From assembly GCA_035457725.1 (NCBI GenBank), contig DATIBC010000062.1:1-14525 (forward strand): a stretch of 14,525 nt of DNA, in the 5' to 3' direction. The stretch's first letter is position 1. Each line of letters opens with the position of its first letter. Shown here one piece after another: positions 7,586 to 14,525 of the stretch. Under the pieces are notes generated by a model. That model saw only the letters and a list, made by a program, of their open reading frames with translations. It was not told the origin of the DNA and searched no databases. Source of the DNA: DATFES01 sp035457725 (GTDB taxonomy: Bacteria; Pseudomonadota; Alphaproteobacteria; CACIAM-22H2). The position numbers and the translations under genes are program-made.

Positions 7586-7614
7586 AAAAGGGCGGAATCG
7601 AACGATTCCGCCCT
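7579..7614 (-). terminator. Rho-independent terminator of the hpn/PuuD unit, possibly bidirectional
   Basis: Perfect 12-bp arms at 7589-7600 and 7603-7614 (AGGGCGGAATCG and its complement) are separated by AA, which would open to a small loop. On the minus strand the stem is followed by TTTTCTATTT, the U-rich tail expected after the PuuD-family gene. On the plus strand no T-run follows, but the stem starts 4 nt after the Mth938 stop and could still help end the yajC operon. Confidence 0.8.
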
Positions 7615-7641
7615 CGCAATCGCACCCGGTGACGATTTGAT

Positions 7642-8250
7642 TCAGGCGCCTAAATTCTGCGCGCCCACCATTGCGTAAAGCATCGGGATCGAGAGCATAG
7701 TGTTGACTCGGCTGGTCAACATCGCGACCCGCGCCGCCGCCTTCTTCTCGTCGGCCGAGGCCTCGACCATGCCCAACGCCTTCTTCTGGTTCGGCCAGAT
7801 GATCATCCACACGTTATAGGCCATGATGATGCCGAGCCACATGCCGATGCCGATTCGAAACGCGAGCAGGCCGCCGCCGGCGAGGCCGAACGTCAGCGCC
7901 TCGATCAGATAGCCGTTGAGCATGGCGAGGATCAGGCCGGTGATCAGGGTGGAGAGCGCCGCCCAGCGGAACCAGAACAGGGCCGCCGGCGCGATCACCT
8001 TGCTGACCGCGGGCTTCTGATCATCGGGAATTTTCGGCATCGACGGGATCTGGACGAAGTTGAAATACCAGAGGATGCCGATCCACATCACGCCCGACAG
8101 CACATGCAGCCAGCGGAAGAAGAACGAGAACCATGTGCGATCGGCCGCGAATCCGCTGGCGATCAGGATGTACACCAACACCAGAACCACGCCGTAGATG
8201 ATGGCCCGATCCAGTTTGTCGAGACCGATTTTCGCGAGAAAGTCTGCCAT
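7642..8250 (-). CDS. Short PuuD-family (urate hydroxylase N-terminal domain) membrane protein
   Basis: The 202-residue product matches the membrane domain of urate hydroxylase PuuD (Urate_ox_N, formerly DUF989). Five or six hydrophobic segments are visible, at about 17-33, 41-62, 90-112, 118-135, 136-152 and 185-198. Characteristic stretches are RWLHVLSGVMWIGILWYFNF (46-65) with H49, FWFRWAALSTLITGLILAM (92-110) and MAYNVWMIIWPNQK (143-156). Full PuuD proteins are about twice as long and end in a cytochrome c domain with CxxCH. That domain is absent here, so a urate-oxidising role is doubtful. GGGGGG at 8260-8265 on the minus strand is a plausible ribosome binding site for the ATG at 8250. 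It lies 90 bp downstream of hpnE. Confidence 0.85.
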   Translation of the reverse strand: MADFLAKIGLDKLDRAIIYGVVLVLVYILIASGFAADRTWFSFFFRWLHVLSGVMWIGILWYFNFVQIPSMPKIPDDQKPAVSKVIAPAALFWFRWAALSTLITGLILAMLNGYLIEALTFGLAGGGLLAFRIGIGMWLGIIMAYNVWMIIWPNQKKALGMVEASADEKKAAARVAMLTSRVNTMLSIPMLYAMVGAQNLGA

Positions 8251-8295
8251 GATCGCAATCCCCCCATTCGGGATAGGTATTTTTTCGCCACCGGC

Positions 8296-8323
8296 AGGAT
8301 AGCACAGAGCACATGGCGCGCAA
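8296..8323 (-). promoter_or_regulatory. Possible promoter of the PuuD-family gene
   Basis: On the minus strand TTGCGC (8318-8323) and TATCCT (8296-8301) are separated by 16 bp and lie in the 90-bp gap between hpnE and the PuuD-family start. Both boxes are imperfect; read-through from hpnE is equally possible. Confidence 0.3.
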
Positions 8324-8340
8324 TTGGTGGCGCCGTTTTT

Positions 8341-9597
8341 TCAATGCTCGGCGCGTCGCAACGCGGTCCACGCGCGCCCGCCCGAGAGGATCGCGCCCTC
8401 GATCGTCGCCGGCCAGCCGGTCGCAACCCAATCGCCGGCAAGCGCCAGATTCCGCCATTTTGTCGCGGGTTGCGGCCGCAGCCGCTCGCCCGCTGGAGTC
8501 TGTGCAATGGTCGCGCGCCGCTCCTTGATGAGTCGTGCCGGCGGGACCGGTTGATCGGGCCGTCGGAGCGCACGGGCAACGTCGCTCCATAGCCGCCGCG
8601 TCAGCGACTCGGGCGGTTCATCGACAAGTCCGCCCGCGGCGCTGACGGTCACGCTTAGAATGTTCTCGCGTGCGATCAACCATTGCGCCAATCCACCGAC
8701 TAGACCCAATAGAGGCAGGCCGCCGGGCAAGCTCGCCGGCTCATTCAGGCGATAGTGCGCGTTGACGATCGCCTCGAAATCATTGGGGACGGCGAGACCG
8801 GGCAGCAGCGCGGAGGCGACGTTGGCCGGCACGGCAAGCACCACGGCCTCGTTTGGTCCGATTGCTACGTCTCGATCGACAAAAATGAGCTGCGTAACGC
8901 GATCCTGCTCAACGGAAATTCCTGTCAATCGCCAGTTCGATCGGAACTCGACGCCGAGTCGCTCAAGACGGCGAAGCGCCGGATCGGCGAACGCAGCAGA
9001 CAGACCGCGCGCGGCAATGAGCGCCCGGCAGGCCGCCTCGCCGGAAAAGAGCGTCGCCCGCAGTACACGCGCGAATGGCTGCGCAGCGGCACGCGCCGGG
9101 GACGTGTTCATGATCGCCACGCATAGCGGCTCCCATAGGCGCGCCGTGAGACGGTTCTCGCCGCCGAGCGCCTCGCCGACCGTCCGAGCGCTCGCCGCAC
9201 AAAGCAGACGAAATACTCCTAGCGAGTCAGCGAGCCGCGATCCCGCGACGCGGCGTGACGGAACAAACAACCACCACGGCAGCGGTCCGCGGTTCGGCCG
9301 CAAGACCCAGGTTTCTCCGCTCGCAAGATCCATGAATGGGATCGCTGCCGGGGCGATTTCCCGCATCGCCGCGCGGCCGCCCACCGCATCGAGGAAGGCG
9401 AGCGTCGCCGCATTCGCACCGAGCACGACGTGACCGCCGTTGTCGATGACCACCCCGAGCGTCTCGTCGCGAAAGGAACGACAGCGACCGCCCGCCTGCG
9501 GTGATGCCTCGTAAAGCGTCACGCGGGCGCCGCTGCTGGAGGCGGCGAGCGCCGCCGACAATCCCGCAAGCCCCGCGCCGATGACGTGGACTCGCAT
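8341..9597 (-). CDS. hpnE: Hydroxysqualene dehydroxylase HpnE
   Basis: HpnE is a flavoprotein that reduces hydroxysqualene to squalene, the last of three steps in bacterial squalene synthesis for hopanoids. The 418-residue product starts with a Rossmann FAD site VHVIGAGLAGLSAALAA (3-19) with the ribose-binding acid E30 in LYEAS, then AGGRCRSF (35-42). It ends with the second FAD contact LALAGDWVATGWPATIEGA and a short tail. This is the layout of amine oxidase/phytoene desaturase-type enzymes. The ATG at 9597 overlaps the hpnD stop as ATGA; the frame stays open further upstream but only as shadow within hpnD. It is the third gene of hpnC-hpnD-hpnE. Confidence 0.95.
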   Translation of the reverse strand: MRVHVIGAGLAGLSAALAASSSGARVTLYEASPQAGGRCRSFRDETLGVVIDNGGHVVLGANAATLAFLDAVGGRAAMREIAPAAIPFMDLASGETWVLRPNRGPLPWWLFVPSRRVAGSRLADSLGVFRLLCAASARTVGEALGGENRLTARLWEPLCVAIMNTSPARAAAQPFARVLRATLFSGEAACRALIAARGLSAAFADPALRRLERLGVEFRSNWRLTGISVEQDRVTQLIFVDRDVAIGPNEAVVLAVPANVASALLPGLAVPNDFEAIVNAHYRLNEPASLPGGLPLLGLVGGLAQWLIARENILSVTVSAAGGLVDEPPESLTRRLWSDVARALRRPDQPVPPARLIKERRATIAQTPAGERLRPQPATKWRNLALAGDWVATGWPATIEGAILSGGRAWTALRRAEH

Positions 9598-10439
9598 CAA
9601 GGTCGGGCGAGCACTGCGACCCGTGCGGCCAGGGCGAGCTTTTCGCCGATCGAAAGGGTCGGCCGTCCGGGCGCCGGCCAAACGCCTTCCCTGAGCTTGG
9701 CGAGAAGCCGGCGGTACGACGCCATCATCAGCGACGCCGGCGCAAGCGACCGCCGGCACGCCGATTGCAACAGCAGCTTTTCCGCCGCCACGAAGAGATC
9801 CTCCGCATCGGCGGCAAGCGCCGTGCAAGCCTCGCCGACGCGAGGATGCGCCAGCACGACGTTCGGATCGTCGTCACCGATCCCCGCGGCAAGCAGCGCC
9901 TCGCGCGGCAGGTACAGCCGTCCCCGCTGAGCGTCCTCGGCAAGGTCGCGTAGGATATTCGTGATCTGCATCGCCTCGCCAAGCTTGAGCGCCATCGCCC
10001 GTTCATGCGTACCGGTACAGCCGAATACGGGCAGCGAAAGAAGGCCGACCGAACCGGCGACGAGACGGCAATAGCGTGCAAGCTGATCCCTACCAGGGGC
10101 GCGCATCGGCTTTTCGGCGTCGATCGACACGCCGTCGATGAGCGCTATGAACTCGTCGCGCGGCAATGCGAAACGCGCGTTCGCGGCGGCGAGCGCGCCG
10201 CCGATGGGGGTTGCGGGTCGGCCTGCGTATACCTGCGCGATCTCATTGCGCCAGCCTTCAAGGGCGATCCGTTTGGACTCGGCAGAGCTTGCCCCATCGG
10301 CGATGTCGTCGATTTCGCGCGCGAAGGCGTAGATGGCGAACATCGCCTCGCGCTTGGCGCGCGGCATCATCCGCATCGCCCAATAGAACGTCGAGCCGAC
10401 GCGTCGTACACGCCTGGCGATGTCGCTGGCCCCGTTCAT
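9597..10439 (-). CDS. hpnD: Presqualene diphosphate synthase HpnD
   Basis: HpnD joins two farnesyl diphosphates into presqualene diphosphate. The 280-residue protein has the all-alpha squalene/phytoene synthase fold. The first Asp-rich metal site is REIDDIADG (41-49) with D44, D45 and D48. The second is QITNILRDLAEDAQRGRLYL (158-177) with D165 and D169, followed by P178 and intact. The start region STFYWAMRMMPRAKREAMFAIYAF is typical and is split across residues 16-39. The ATG at 10439 overlaps the hpnC stop as ATGA, and the stop overlaps the hpnE start, so translation of the three is probably coupled. Confidence 0.96.
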   Translation of the reverse strand: MNGASDIARRVRRVGSTFYWAMRMMPRAKREAMFAIYAFAREIDDIADGASSAESKRIALEGWRNEIAQVYAGRPATPIGGALAAANARFALPRDEFIALIDGVSIDAEKPMRAPGRDQLARYCRLVAGSVGLLSLPVFGCTGTHERAMALKLGEAMQITNILRDLAEDAQRGRLYLPREALLAAGIGDDDPNVVLAHPRVGEACTALAADAEDLFVAAEKLLLQSACRRSLAPASLMMASYRRLLAKLREGVWPAPGRPTLSIGEKLALAARVAVLARP

Positions 10440-11305
10440 CGGGCGCGCCAGCCGTGGGCGATGCCACTCGCCATCGCCGCGAGTTTCTCGACCCGCGCCA
10501 AGGCTACTCGCCGGGCCAGCGGATCGCGCCGCCGCAGTTTGCGGGCAAGCTTGCGCGATATGGCGACGATCGCCGCGGCTTCCATGCGCAAGCCGCGCTG
10601 CCGGATCAAAGCGGGAAGGGGCGCCGCGGTCGCATTCAACTGATCCACGCCGTCGAGCACGCGATCGAGGACCCCGCGCAGCGCCGGAGAGGCGCGCGAC
10701 ATCAACAGTGCATCGGCCGCTACACCGGCGGCGGCGAGCCAGTCGCTCGGCACATAAAGTCGCCGCAGCCGCCGCCAGTCATCCTGGCAGTCTTGCAGGT
10801 GATTCAGGATCTGGAGCGCGGCGCACAACGCGTCGCTGGCTGGCCACGCGTCGCGAGGTTCGCCATGCAGGTCAAGGAGGAATCGGCCGACCGGCGCAGC
10901 CGAATATCGGCAGTATGCGAGAAGGTCGCTCCACCCGCGACACGAACGATTGGCCGCATCGGCCAGAAATGCCTGCAACAAATGGCGCGGATGGTCGATC
11001 GACAGTCTGCGCTCGTGAAATATGCCGCGGAGGGCAATGGCGGCGCGTTGCGCATCATCGTCGCCCGACGGCTCGCCGCCCAGCAAGACGGCGTCGAGCG
11101 CCTGCAGGCGAGACACTTTTGCTTCGCTGCTCAAGGCCCGGTCGTCAGCGATGTCGTCGGCGAGCCGCGCGAAGCGATAGAATGCGGCGACGACAGGACG
11201 ATGGGGGGCGGCGATGAGCCGCGAACCGACCGGAAAGTTCTCGCCCGCCGTGGTCTTGCTCGGGGATGCGGGCGGCGGCGTGGCGGCGGCAGCGTGCATA
11301 TTCAT
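10436..11305 (-). CDS. hpnC: Hydroxysqualene synthase HpnC
   Basis: HpnC converts presqualene diphosphate to hydroxysqualene. With the start at 11305 the protein has 289 residues. It shows the family opening TTAGENFPVGSRLIA (18-32), the first metal site RLADDIADD (47-55) and the second QILNHLQDCQDDWRRLRRLY (165-184), followed by VP; both Asp sites are intact. The start is uncertain. ATG 11299 (two codons later) and ATG 11362 (19 codons earlier) are in frame, and none has a clear Shine-Dalgarno. I prefer 11305 because a TATAAA box at 11351-11356 would put the transcript start downstream of 11362. The frame stays open to 12037, antisense to the NDUFAF6-like gene, which I treat as shadow. Confidence 0.93.
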   Translation of the reverse strand: MNMHAAAATPPPASPSKTTAGENFPVGSRLIAAPHRPVVAAFYRFARLADDIADDRALSSEAKVSRLQALDAVLLGGEPSGDDDAQRAAIALRGIFHERRLSIDHPRHLLQAFLADAANRSCRGWSDLLAYCRYSAAPVGRFLLDLHGEPRDAWPASDALCAALQILNHLQDCQDDWRRLRRLYVPSDWLAAAGVAADALLMSRASPALRGVLDRVLDGVDQLNATAAPLPALIRQRGLRMEAAAIVAISRKLARKLRRRDPLARRVALARVEKLAAMASGIAHGWRAR

Positions 11306-11350
11306 TTGGCGGTCGGAGCCGTGGGCCTGAGGAGCTATCGTGGTTGATGG

Positions 11351-11356
11351 TTTATA
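11351..11356 (-). promoter_or_regulatory. Possible -10 box of the hpnC-hpnD-hpnE operon
   Basis: TATAAA on the minus strand lies in the gap between hpnC and the divergent NDUFAF6-like gene. Transcription would begin near 11342, about 37 nt before the preferred hpnC start. No convincing -35 box is found 16-18 bp upstream. Confidence 0.3.
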
Positions 11357-11383
11357 CGGCATGACACCGCGGCGCGCACGCCC

Positions 11384-12232
11384 ATGACTCGACAGCATCC
11401 GGCCGCCTACTGCCGCGATCAGGTGCGGCGCTCCGATCATGACCGCTATCTGACGGCGCTCTTCGCGCCGCCGCGGGCGCGCGATGGGCTGTTTGCGCTG
11501 TACGCGTTCAACCTCGAAATCGCGCGGGTACGCGAGACGGTGCGCGAGCCCATGCTCGGCCAAATCCGCCTCCAGTGGTGGCGCGATGCGATCGACGAGA
11601 TGCCGCAAGGCGCCGTGCGCCAGCACCCGGTGGCGCTCCGTCTGGCCGCGGCGATCGGCTCGGCGGAGTTGCCGCGCACGACGTTTCATCGCCTGATCGA
11701 GGCGCGGGAATTCGACCTCGCCGCAACTCCTCCGTCCAATCTTGGGGCGCTCGAACGCTATGCCGAGGGCACTTCGGCCACGCTCATGGCGCTCGCTGCC
11801 GCGTTGCTTGGCGCCCGCGGGGCGGGGGTCGAGGCGGCGGCTCGTCACGCCGGCATCGGCTTCGCGCTGACGGGCCTTTTGCGGGCGGTTCCCTTCCATG
11901 CGCGCCAGCGGCGGCTCTATTTGCCCGCTGATCGATTGCAGGCGGCCGCAATCGACGCCGATGCGCTGTTCGAGGGACAGGCCGGTCCGGCGCTTGCCGA
12001 TGTCGCTCGGGAAATCGCCGCCTGCGCGGGCGAGCATCTCGCCATGGCGCGGCGAATGCGCAGCGAAGTGCCGCGCGCCGCCATCGCGGCGTTCTTGCCG
12101 GCGATCGTCGCCGACATTTACCTCGCGCGGTTGGCACGATGGGAATACGCCTTGTTCGAGCCGATGGTCCAGCGCCCGGCCGGATCGCGTGCACTAAGGC
12201 TCGCCATCGCAACGCTTCTCGGTAGATACTGA
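11384..12232 (+). CDS. Squalene/phytoene synthase-fold protein, NDUFAF6-like, with lost metal sites
   Basis: This 282-residue protein has the same fold as HpnC and HpnD but resembles the mitochondrial complex I assembly factor NDUFAF6. Similar stretches are YCRDQVRRSDHDRYLTALFA (9-28), ALYAFNLEIARVRETV (38-53), IRLQWWRDAIDEM (61-73), YAEGTSATLM (126-135) and RRLYLP (176-181). Aligned with HpnD from the same window, the first metal site EIDDIAD becomes EIARVRE (45-51). In the second site Asn161 becomes G164, D165 becomes A168 and D169 becomes H172, so prenyl-diphosphate chemistry is unlikely. I infer a scaffold role in respiratory complex assembly. Annotation pipelines may call it phytoene synthase. 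The ATG at 11384 lacks a clear ribosome binding site. The P450 gene follows after 29 bp. Confidence 0.88.
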   Translation: MTRQHPAAYCRDQVRRSDHDRYLTALFAPPRARDGLFALYAFNLEIARVRETVREPMLGQIRLQWWRDAIDEMPQGAVRQHPVALRLAAAIGSAELPRTTFHRLIEAREFDLAATPPSNLGALERYAEGTSATLMALAAALLGARGAGVEAAARHAGIGFALTGLLRAVPFHARQRRLYLPADRLQAAAIDADALFEGQAGPALADVAREIAACAGEHLAMARRMRSEVPRAAIAAFLPAIVADIYLARLARWEYALFEPMVQRPAGSRALRLAIATLLGRY

Positions 12233-12261
12233 CCGCTGCTGCGTGGCGAAAGGGCGCAAAT

Positions 12262-13527
12262 ATGGTGGACGATGGGGTCGCTGATCTGATCTACGACCCG
12301 CGTCGGCCCGAGACGATGGCCGACCCGTATCCTGCCTTCGCGCGGCTGCGCGCCGAAGATCCCGTGCATTGGAGTCCGGTCCTGCGTGGCTGGTTTTTGA
12401 CCCGGTATCGCGACGTGCGGCCGGCGCTGACCGATCCGCGTCTCTCCGCCGACCGCATCTCTCCGTTCATGGAGAACCTTCCGAACGCCGAACGCCGCGC
12501 GCTTTCCGGTCTCGAGCGCCTGCTGACCCGCTGGGCGGTGTTCGTCGACCCGCCCGATCACACGCGATTGCGCGGCCTGATGAACAAGGCGTTCACGCCA
12601 CGGGCAATCGCGGCATTGAACGCTCGCATCGGCGCCATCATTGATCGTTTGATCGACGATTTCGCGACGCGGAGTGAGGTCGATCTGATCGCCGATTTCG
12701 CCTATCCGCTTCCGGCTACCGTCATCGCCGGCATTCTCGGCCTGCCGGAAGGCGACATCGTGCGATTCAAGGACTGGTCCGACGATCTTGCCGCCTTTGT
12801 CGGCGGCGCGCAGGCGATGCCGGACAAGTATGATCGCGCGGCGCGCGGCATTGCCGAAATGGATGCCTATTTTCGCACTATCGTTCGCGCCAGGCGCAAC
12901 GCCGCGCCGCGGACCGACGTCATCGGCGGATTGATCGCCGCGGAGGAAAGCGGCCGCGCGCTCAGCGAAGACGAACTGGTCGCTACTTCGGTCCTCGTGT
13001 TATTCGCCGGCCACGAAACGACGACCAACCTGATTGGCAACGGAATGATCGGACTGTTGCGCTATCCCGAGGCGATGACGCGCCTGCGCGACGAGCCCGG
13101 GCTGATGGAGTGCGCGGTCGAGGAAATGCTGCGCTACGACGGCCCGGCGGCGACGGTGACGCGCGTGGCCAAGGACGACATCGAGATCGACGGCCGCCGC
13201 ATCTCCAGAGGCGATCGTCTGTTCCTCGGACTCAACGCGGCCAATCGCGACCCCGAACGTTTCGCCGACCCCGATCGCTTCGATCCGGCGCGCCCGGACA
13301 ACCGGCACCTGGCTTTCGGCTATGGCCCACATTTCTGCATCGGCGCGCCGCTCGCCCGCCTCGAGGCGAAGCTGGCGTTCGACCGATTGCTGACGCGAAT
13401 CAGCCACATCGCGCTGGCGAGCGATCGCATCGAATGGGTCGATAACCTTGTACTGCGCGGCGTCAAGTCGCTGAAGCTGCACTTGGCGAACGTTCGCGAG
13501 GCGCGCCCTCGCGAGCGTGCGAAATAG
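12262..13527 (+). CDS. Cytochrome P450
   Basis: This 421-residue soluble bacterial-type P450 is a haem-thiolate monooxygenase. Visible motifs are the I-helix oxygen-activation site AGHETT (249-254), the K-helix ExxR in EEMLRYDGP (E288, R291), and the haem-binding loop FGYGPHFCIGAPLARLE (352-368) with axial C359. The C-helix DPPDHTRLRGLMNKAFTPR (96-114) is also typical. There is no membrane anchor and no fused reductase, so it should need a ferredoxin and reductase encoded elsewhere; none is in the window. GAAAGGG lies about 8 nt before the ATG. The substrate cannot be told from sequence. It may be co-transcribed with the NDUFAF6-like gene. Confidence 0.95.
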   Translation: MVDDGVADLIYDPRRPETMADPYPAFARLRAEDPVHWSPVLRGWFLTRYRDVRPALTDPRLSADRISPFMENLPNAERRALSGLERLLTRWAVFVDPPDHTRLRGLMNKAFTPRAIAALNARIGAIIDRLIDDFATRSEVDLIADFAYPLPATVIAGILGLPEGDIVRFKDWSDDLAAFVGGAQAMPDKYDRAARGIAEMDAYFRTIVRARRNAAPRTDVIGGLIAAEESGRALSEDELVATSVLVLFAGHETTTNLIGNGMIGLLRYPEAMTRLRDEPGLMECAVEEMLRYDGPAATVTRVAKDDIEIDGRRISRGDRLFLGLNAANRDPERFADPDRFDPARPDNRHLAFGYGPHFCIGAPLARLEAKLAFDRLLTRISHIALASDRIEWVDNLVLRGVKSLKLHLANVREARPRERAK

Positions 13528-13552
13528 CGCCGCTTCTCAAGCAGCCGCGCCG

Positions 13553-13579
13553 GATGGCCGCCTCGCGGGAATGGCCATC
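13553..13579. other. Weak hairpin between convergent P450 and FAD oxidase genes
   Basis: GATGGCC (13553-13559) and GGCCATC (13573-13579) are exact reverse complements around a 13-nt loop. The right arm overlaps the FAD oxidase stop. No T-run follows on either strand, so a terminator role is only possible, not shown. Confidence 0.25.
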
Positions 13580-14525
13580 ACAGCCGGACGATCTTGCCCG
13601 GGTTCATGATGTCGTCAGGGTCGATCGCGCGCTTGATCGCGCGCATGACGTCGAGAGCGTCGTCGCCAAGCTCGTCGACCAGCGCATCCATCTTGCCGTA
13701 GCCGACACCGTGCTCGCCCGTGCAGGTGCCGCCGTTGGCGAGCGCACGGGCGACGATCCGATCGCTGAGGCGCTTCGCCTCGTCGATCTCTTTCTTGCTG
13801 TCGGGATCGACGAGGATGGCGCAATGGAAATTGCCGTCGCCGACGTGGCCAACGATCGGTGCCTTGAGAAACGACGCCTCAATCTCGCGCTTGGATTCGA
13901 GGATGCAGTCGGCTAGCCGCGAGATCGGCACGCAGACATCGGTGACGTACATCTTGGCCCCCGGTCGATAGGCGACGCAGGCGTATCCGACGTCGTGGCG
14001 CGCCTGCCAGAGCTTGCTGCGTTCCTCGGGCTTCGTCGTCCACTTGAATCCTTCGCCGCCGTGTTCGGCGGCGATCGATTCGACGAATTCGGCCTGCTCC
14101 TTGACGCCCGCCGGCGAGCCGTGGAATTCGAGCAACAGCATCGGCGACAGCGGAAGATCGAGCTTCGAGTATTTGTTGACGGCGTCGACCTGGACCTCGT
14201 CGAGCAGCTCGATGCGCGCCACGCCGACTTGCGCCTGGATCGTCTGGATCACGGTGTTCACGGCGCCGGCCAATGTCTTGAAGACGCATACCGCCGACGA
14301 CATCGCCTCGGGAATTCCGTATAGCCGCAGAGTGACCTCGGTGATGATTCCCAGCGTCCCCTCCGAGCCGACGAACAGCCGGGTCAGGTCGTACCCGGCG
14401 GCCGATTTACGTGCCCGGCGGGCGGTCTTGATCACCCGGCCATCGGCGAGGACGACAGTGAGCGCCAGCACATTTTCGCGCATGGTGCCGTAGCGCACCG
14501 CGTTGGTCCCCGAGGCGCGCGTCGA
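13578..14525 (-). CDS. FAD-linked oxidase, GlcD/D-lactate dehydrogenase type, C-terminal part (5' end outside window)
   Basis: This is the C-terminal 315 residues of an FAD-dependent 2-hydroxy-acid dehydrogenase of the glycolate oxidase GlcD / D-lactate dehydrogenase (LDHD) family. These enzymes oxidise D-lactate, glycolate or similar acids and pass electrons to quinone or cytochrome. The frame is open to the window edge and begins within the FAD-binding domain at SGTNAVRYGTMRENVLAL, so the GTG near 14498 is internal. Further marks are KSAAGYDLTRLFVGSEGTLG, the metal-site motif IVGHVGDGNFHCAI, GTCTGEHGVGYGK and the terminal DIMNPGKIVRL. Exact substrate cannot be assigned. It converges with the P450 gene across a 50-bp gap. 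Confidence 0.93.
   Translation of the reverse strand, partial: STRASGTNAVRYGTMRENVLALTVVLADGRVIKTARRARKSAAGYDLTRLFVGSEGTLGIITEVTLRLYGIPEAMSSAVCVFKTLAGAVNTVIQTIQAQVGVARIELLDEVQVDAVNKYSKLDLPLSPMLLLEFHGSPAGVKEQAEFVESIAAEHGGEGFKWTTKPEERSKLWQARHDVGYACVAYRPGAKMYVTDVCVPISRLADCILESKREIEASFLKAPIVGHVGDGNFHCAILVDPDSKKEIDEAKRLSDRIVARALANGGTCTGEHGVGYGKMDALVDELGDDALDVMRAIKRAIDPDDIMNPGKIVRL

Noticed and set aside
8315..8341. GGCGC/GCGCC hairpin followed by T6 on the plus strand, resembling a terminator
   Set aside because: There is no plus-strand gene upstream to terminate, the stem is only 5 bp, and on the minus strand there is no T-run.
11306..12037. N-terminal extension of hpnC into the NDUFAF6-like gene
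   Set aside because: The HpnC family begins shortly before the ENFPVGS motif; the extension is antisense to a convincing gene.
11384..12232. Possible carotenoid phytoene synthase (crtB)
   Set aside because: Both Asp-rich metal sites are lost and no other carotenoid gene is present; the NDUFAF6-like reading fits better.
14472..14498. GTG near 14498 as the start of a short FAD oxidase
   Set aside because: The frame continues to the window edge with the conserved SGTNAVRYGT stretch of the family, so the gene is cut, not short.

Overview
The window is GC-rich, densely packed DNA (GC in the mid-60s by eye, not counted). The gene order serS-surE-pcm-LysM/M23 lipoprotein, a DUF815 ATPase, yajC-secD-secF and a Mth938 protein, plus hpnC-hpnD-hpnE, points to an alphaproteobacterium, perhaps of a Rhodospirillales- or Rhizobiales-like lineage. 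The order is assigned only by gene-content recall. There are no rRNA, tRNA, CRISPR, IS or phage features. It reads as chromosomal core with a short accessory-like stretch at the right.

Layout. Bases 2-3049 (+) hold the serS 3' end, surE, pcm and a LysM/M23 envelope lipoprotein. The first three overlap head-to-tail; the lipoprotein follows pcm after 48 bp. Bases 3046-3909 (-) hold a DUF815 AAA-type ATPase whose stop codon shares a TTAA with the lipoprotein stop. A 181-bp divergent control region (3910-4090) contains a good sigma70-type promoter and a nested inverted repeat. Bases 4091-7585 (+) hold yajC-secD-secF and a Mth938-domain gene (relative of mitochondrial complex I assembly factor NDUFAF3). 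A strong hairpin follows at 7589-7614. Bases 7642-11305 (-) hold hpnC-hpnD-hpnE, the three-step route from farnesyl diphosphate to squalene, and downstream a short PuuD-family membrane protein. Bases 11384-13527 (+) hold a catalytically degenerate squalene/phytoene-synthase-fold protein (NDUFAF6-like) and a cytochrome P450. Bases 13578-14525 (-) hold the C-terminal part of a GlcD/D-lactate dehydrogenase-type FAD oxidase, cut by the window edge.

How they work together. YajC/SecD/SecF is the accessory complex of the Sec translocon. The LysM/M23 lipoprotein probably acts on septal peptidoglycan hydrolysis, with SurE and Pcm as stress and repair functions. HpnC/D/E supply squalene for hopanoids, although no squalene-hopene cyclase is visible here. 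The NDUFAF3-like and NDUFAF6-like genes both suggest respiratory complex I assembly, and they flank the inverted PuuD/hpn block.

Most notable: YajC carries an in-frame C-terminal extension that resembles a DnaJ J-domain with the HPD-containing centre deleted. Next are an apparent pseudoenzyme (NDUFAF6-like) beside its active paralogs HpnC and HpnD, and an M23 domain that has lost most of its zinc ligands.
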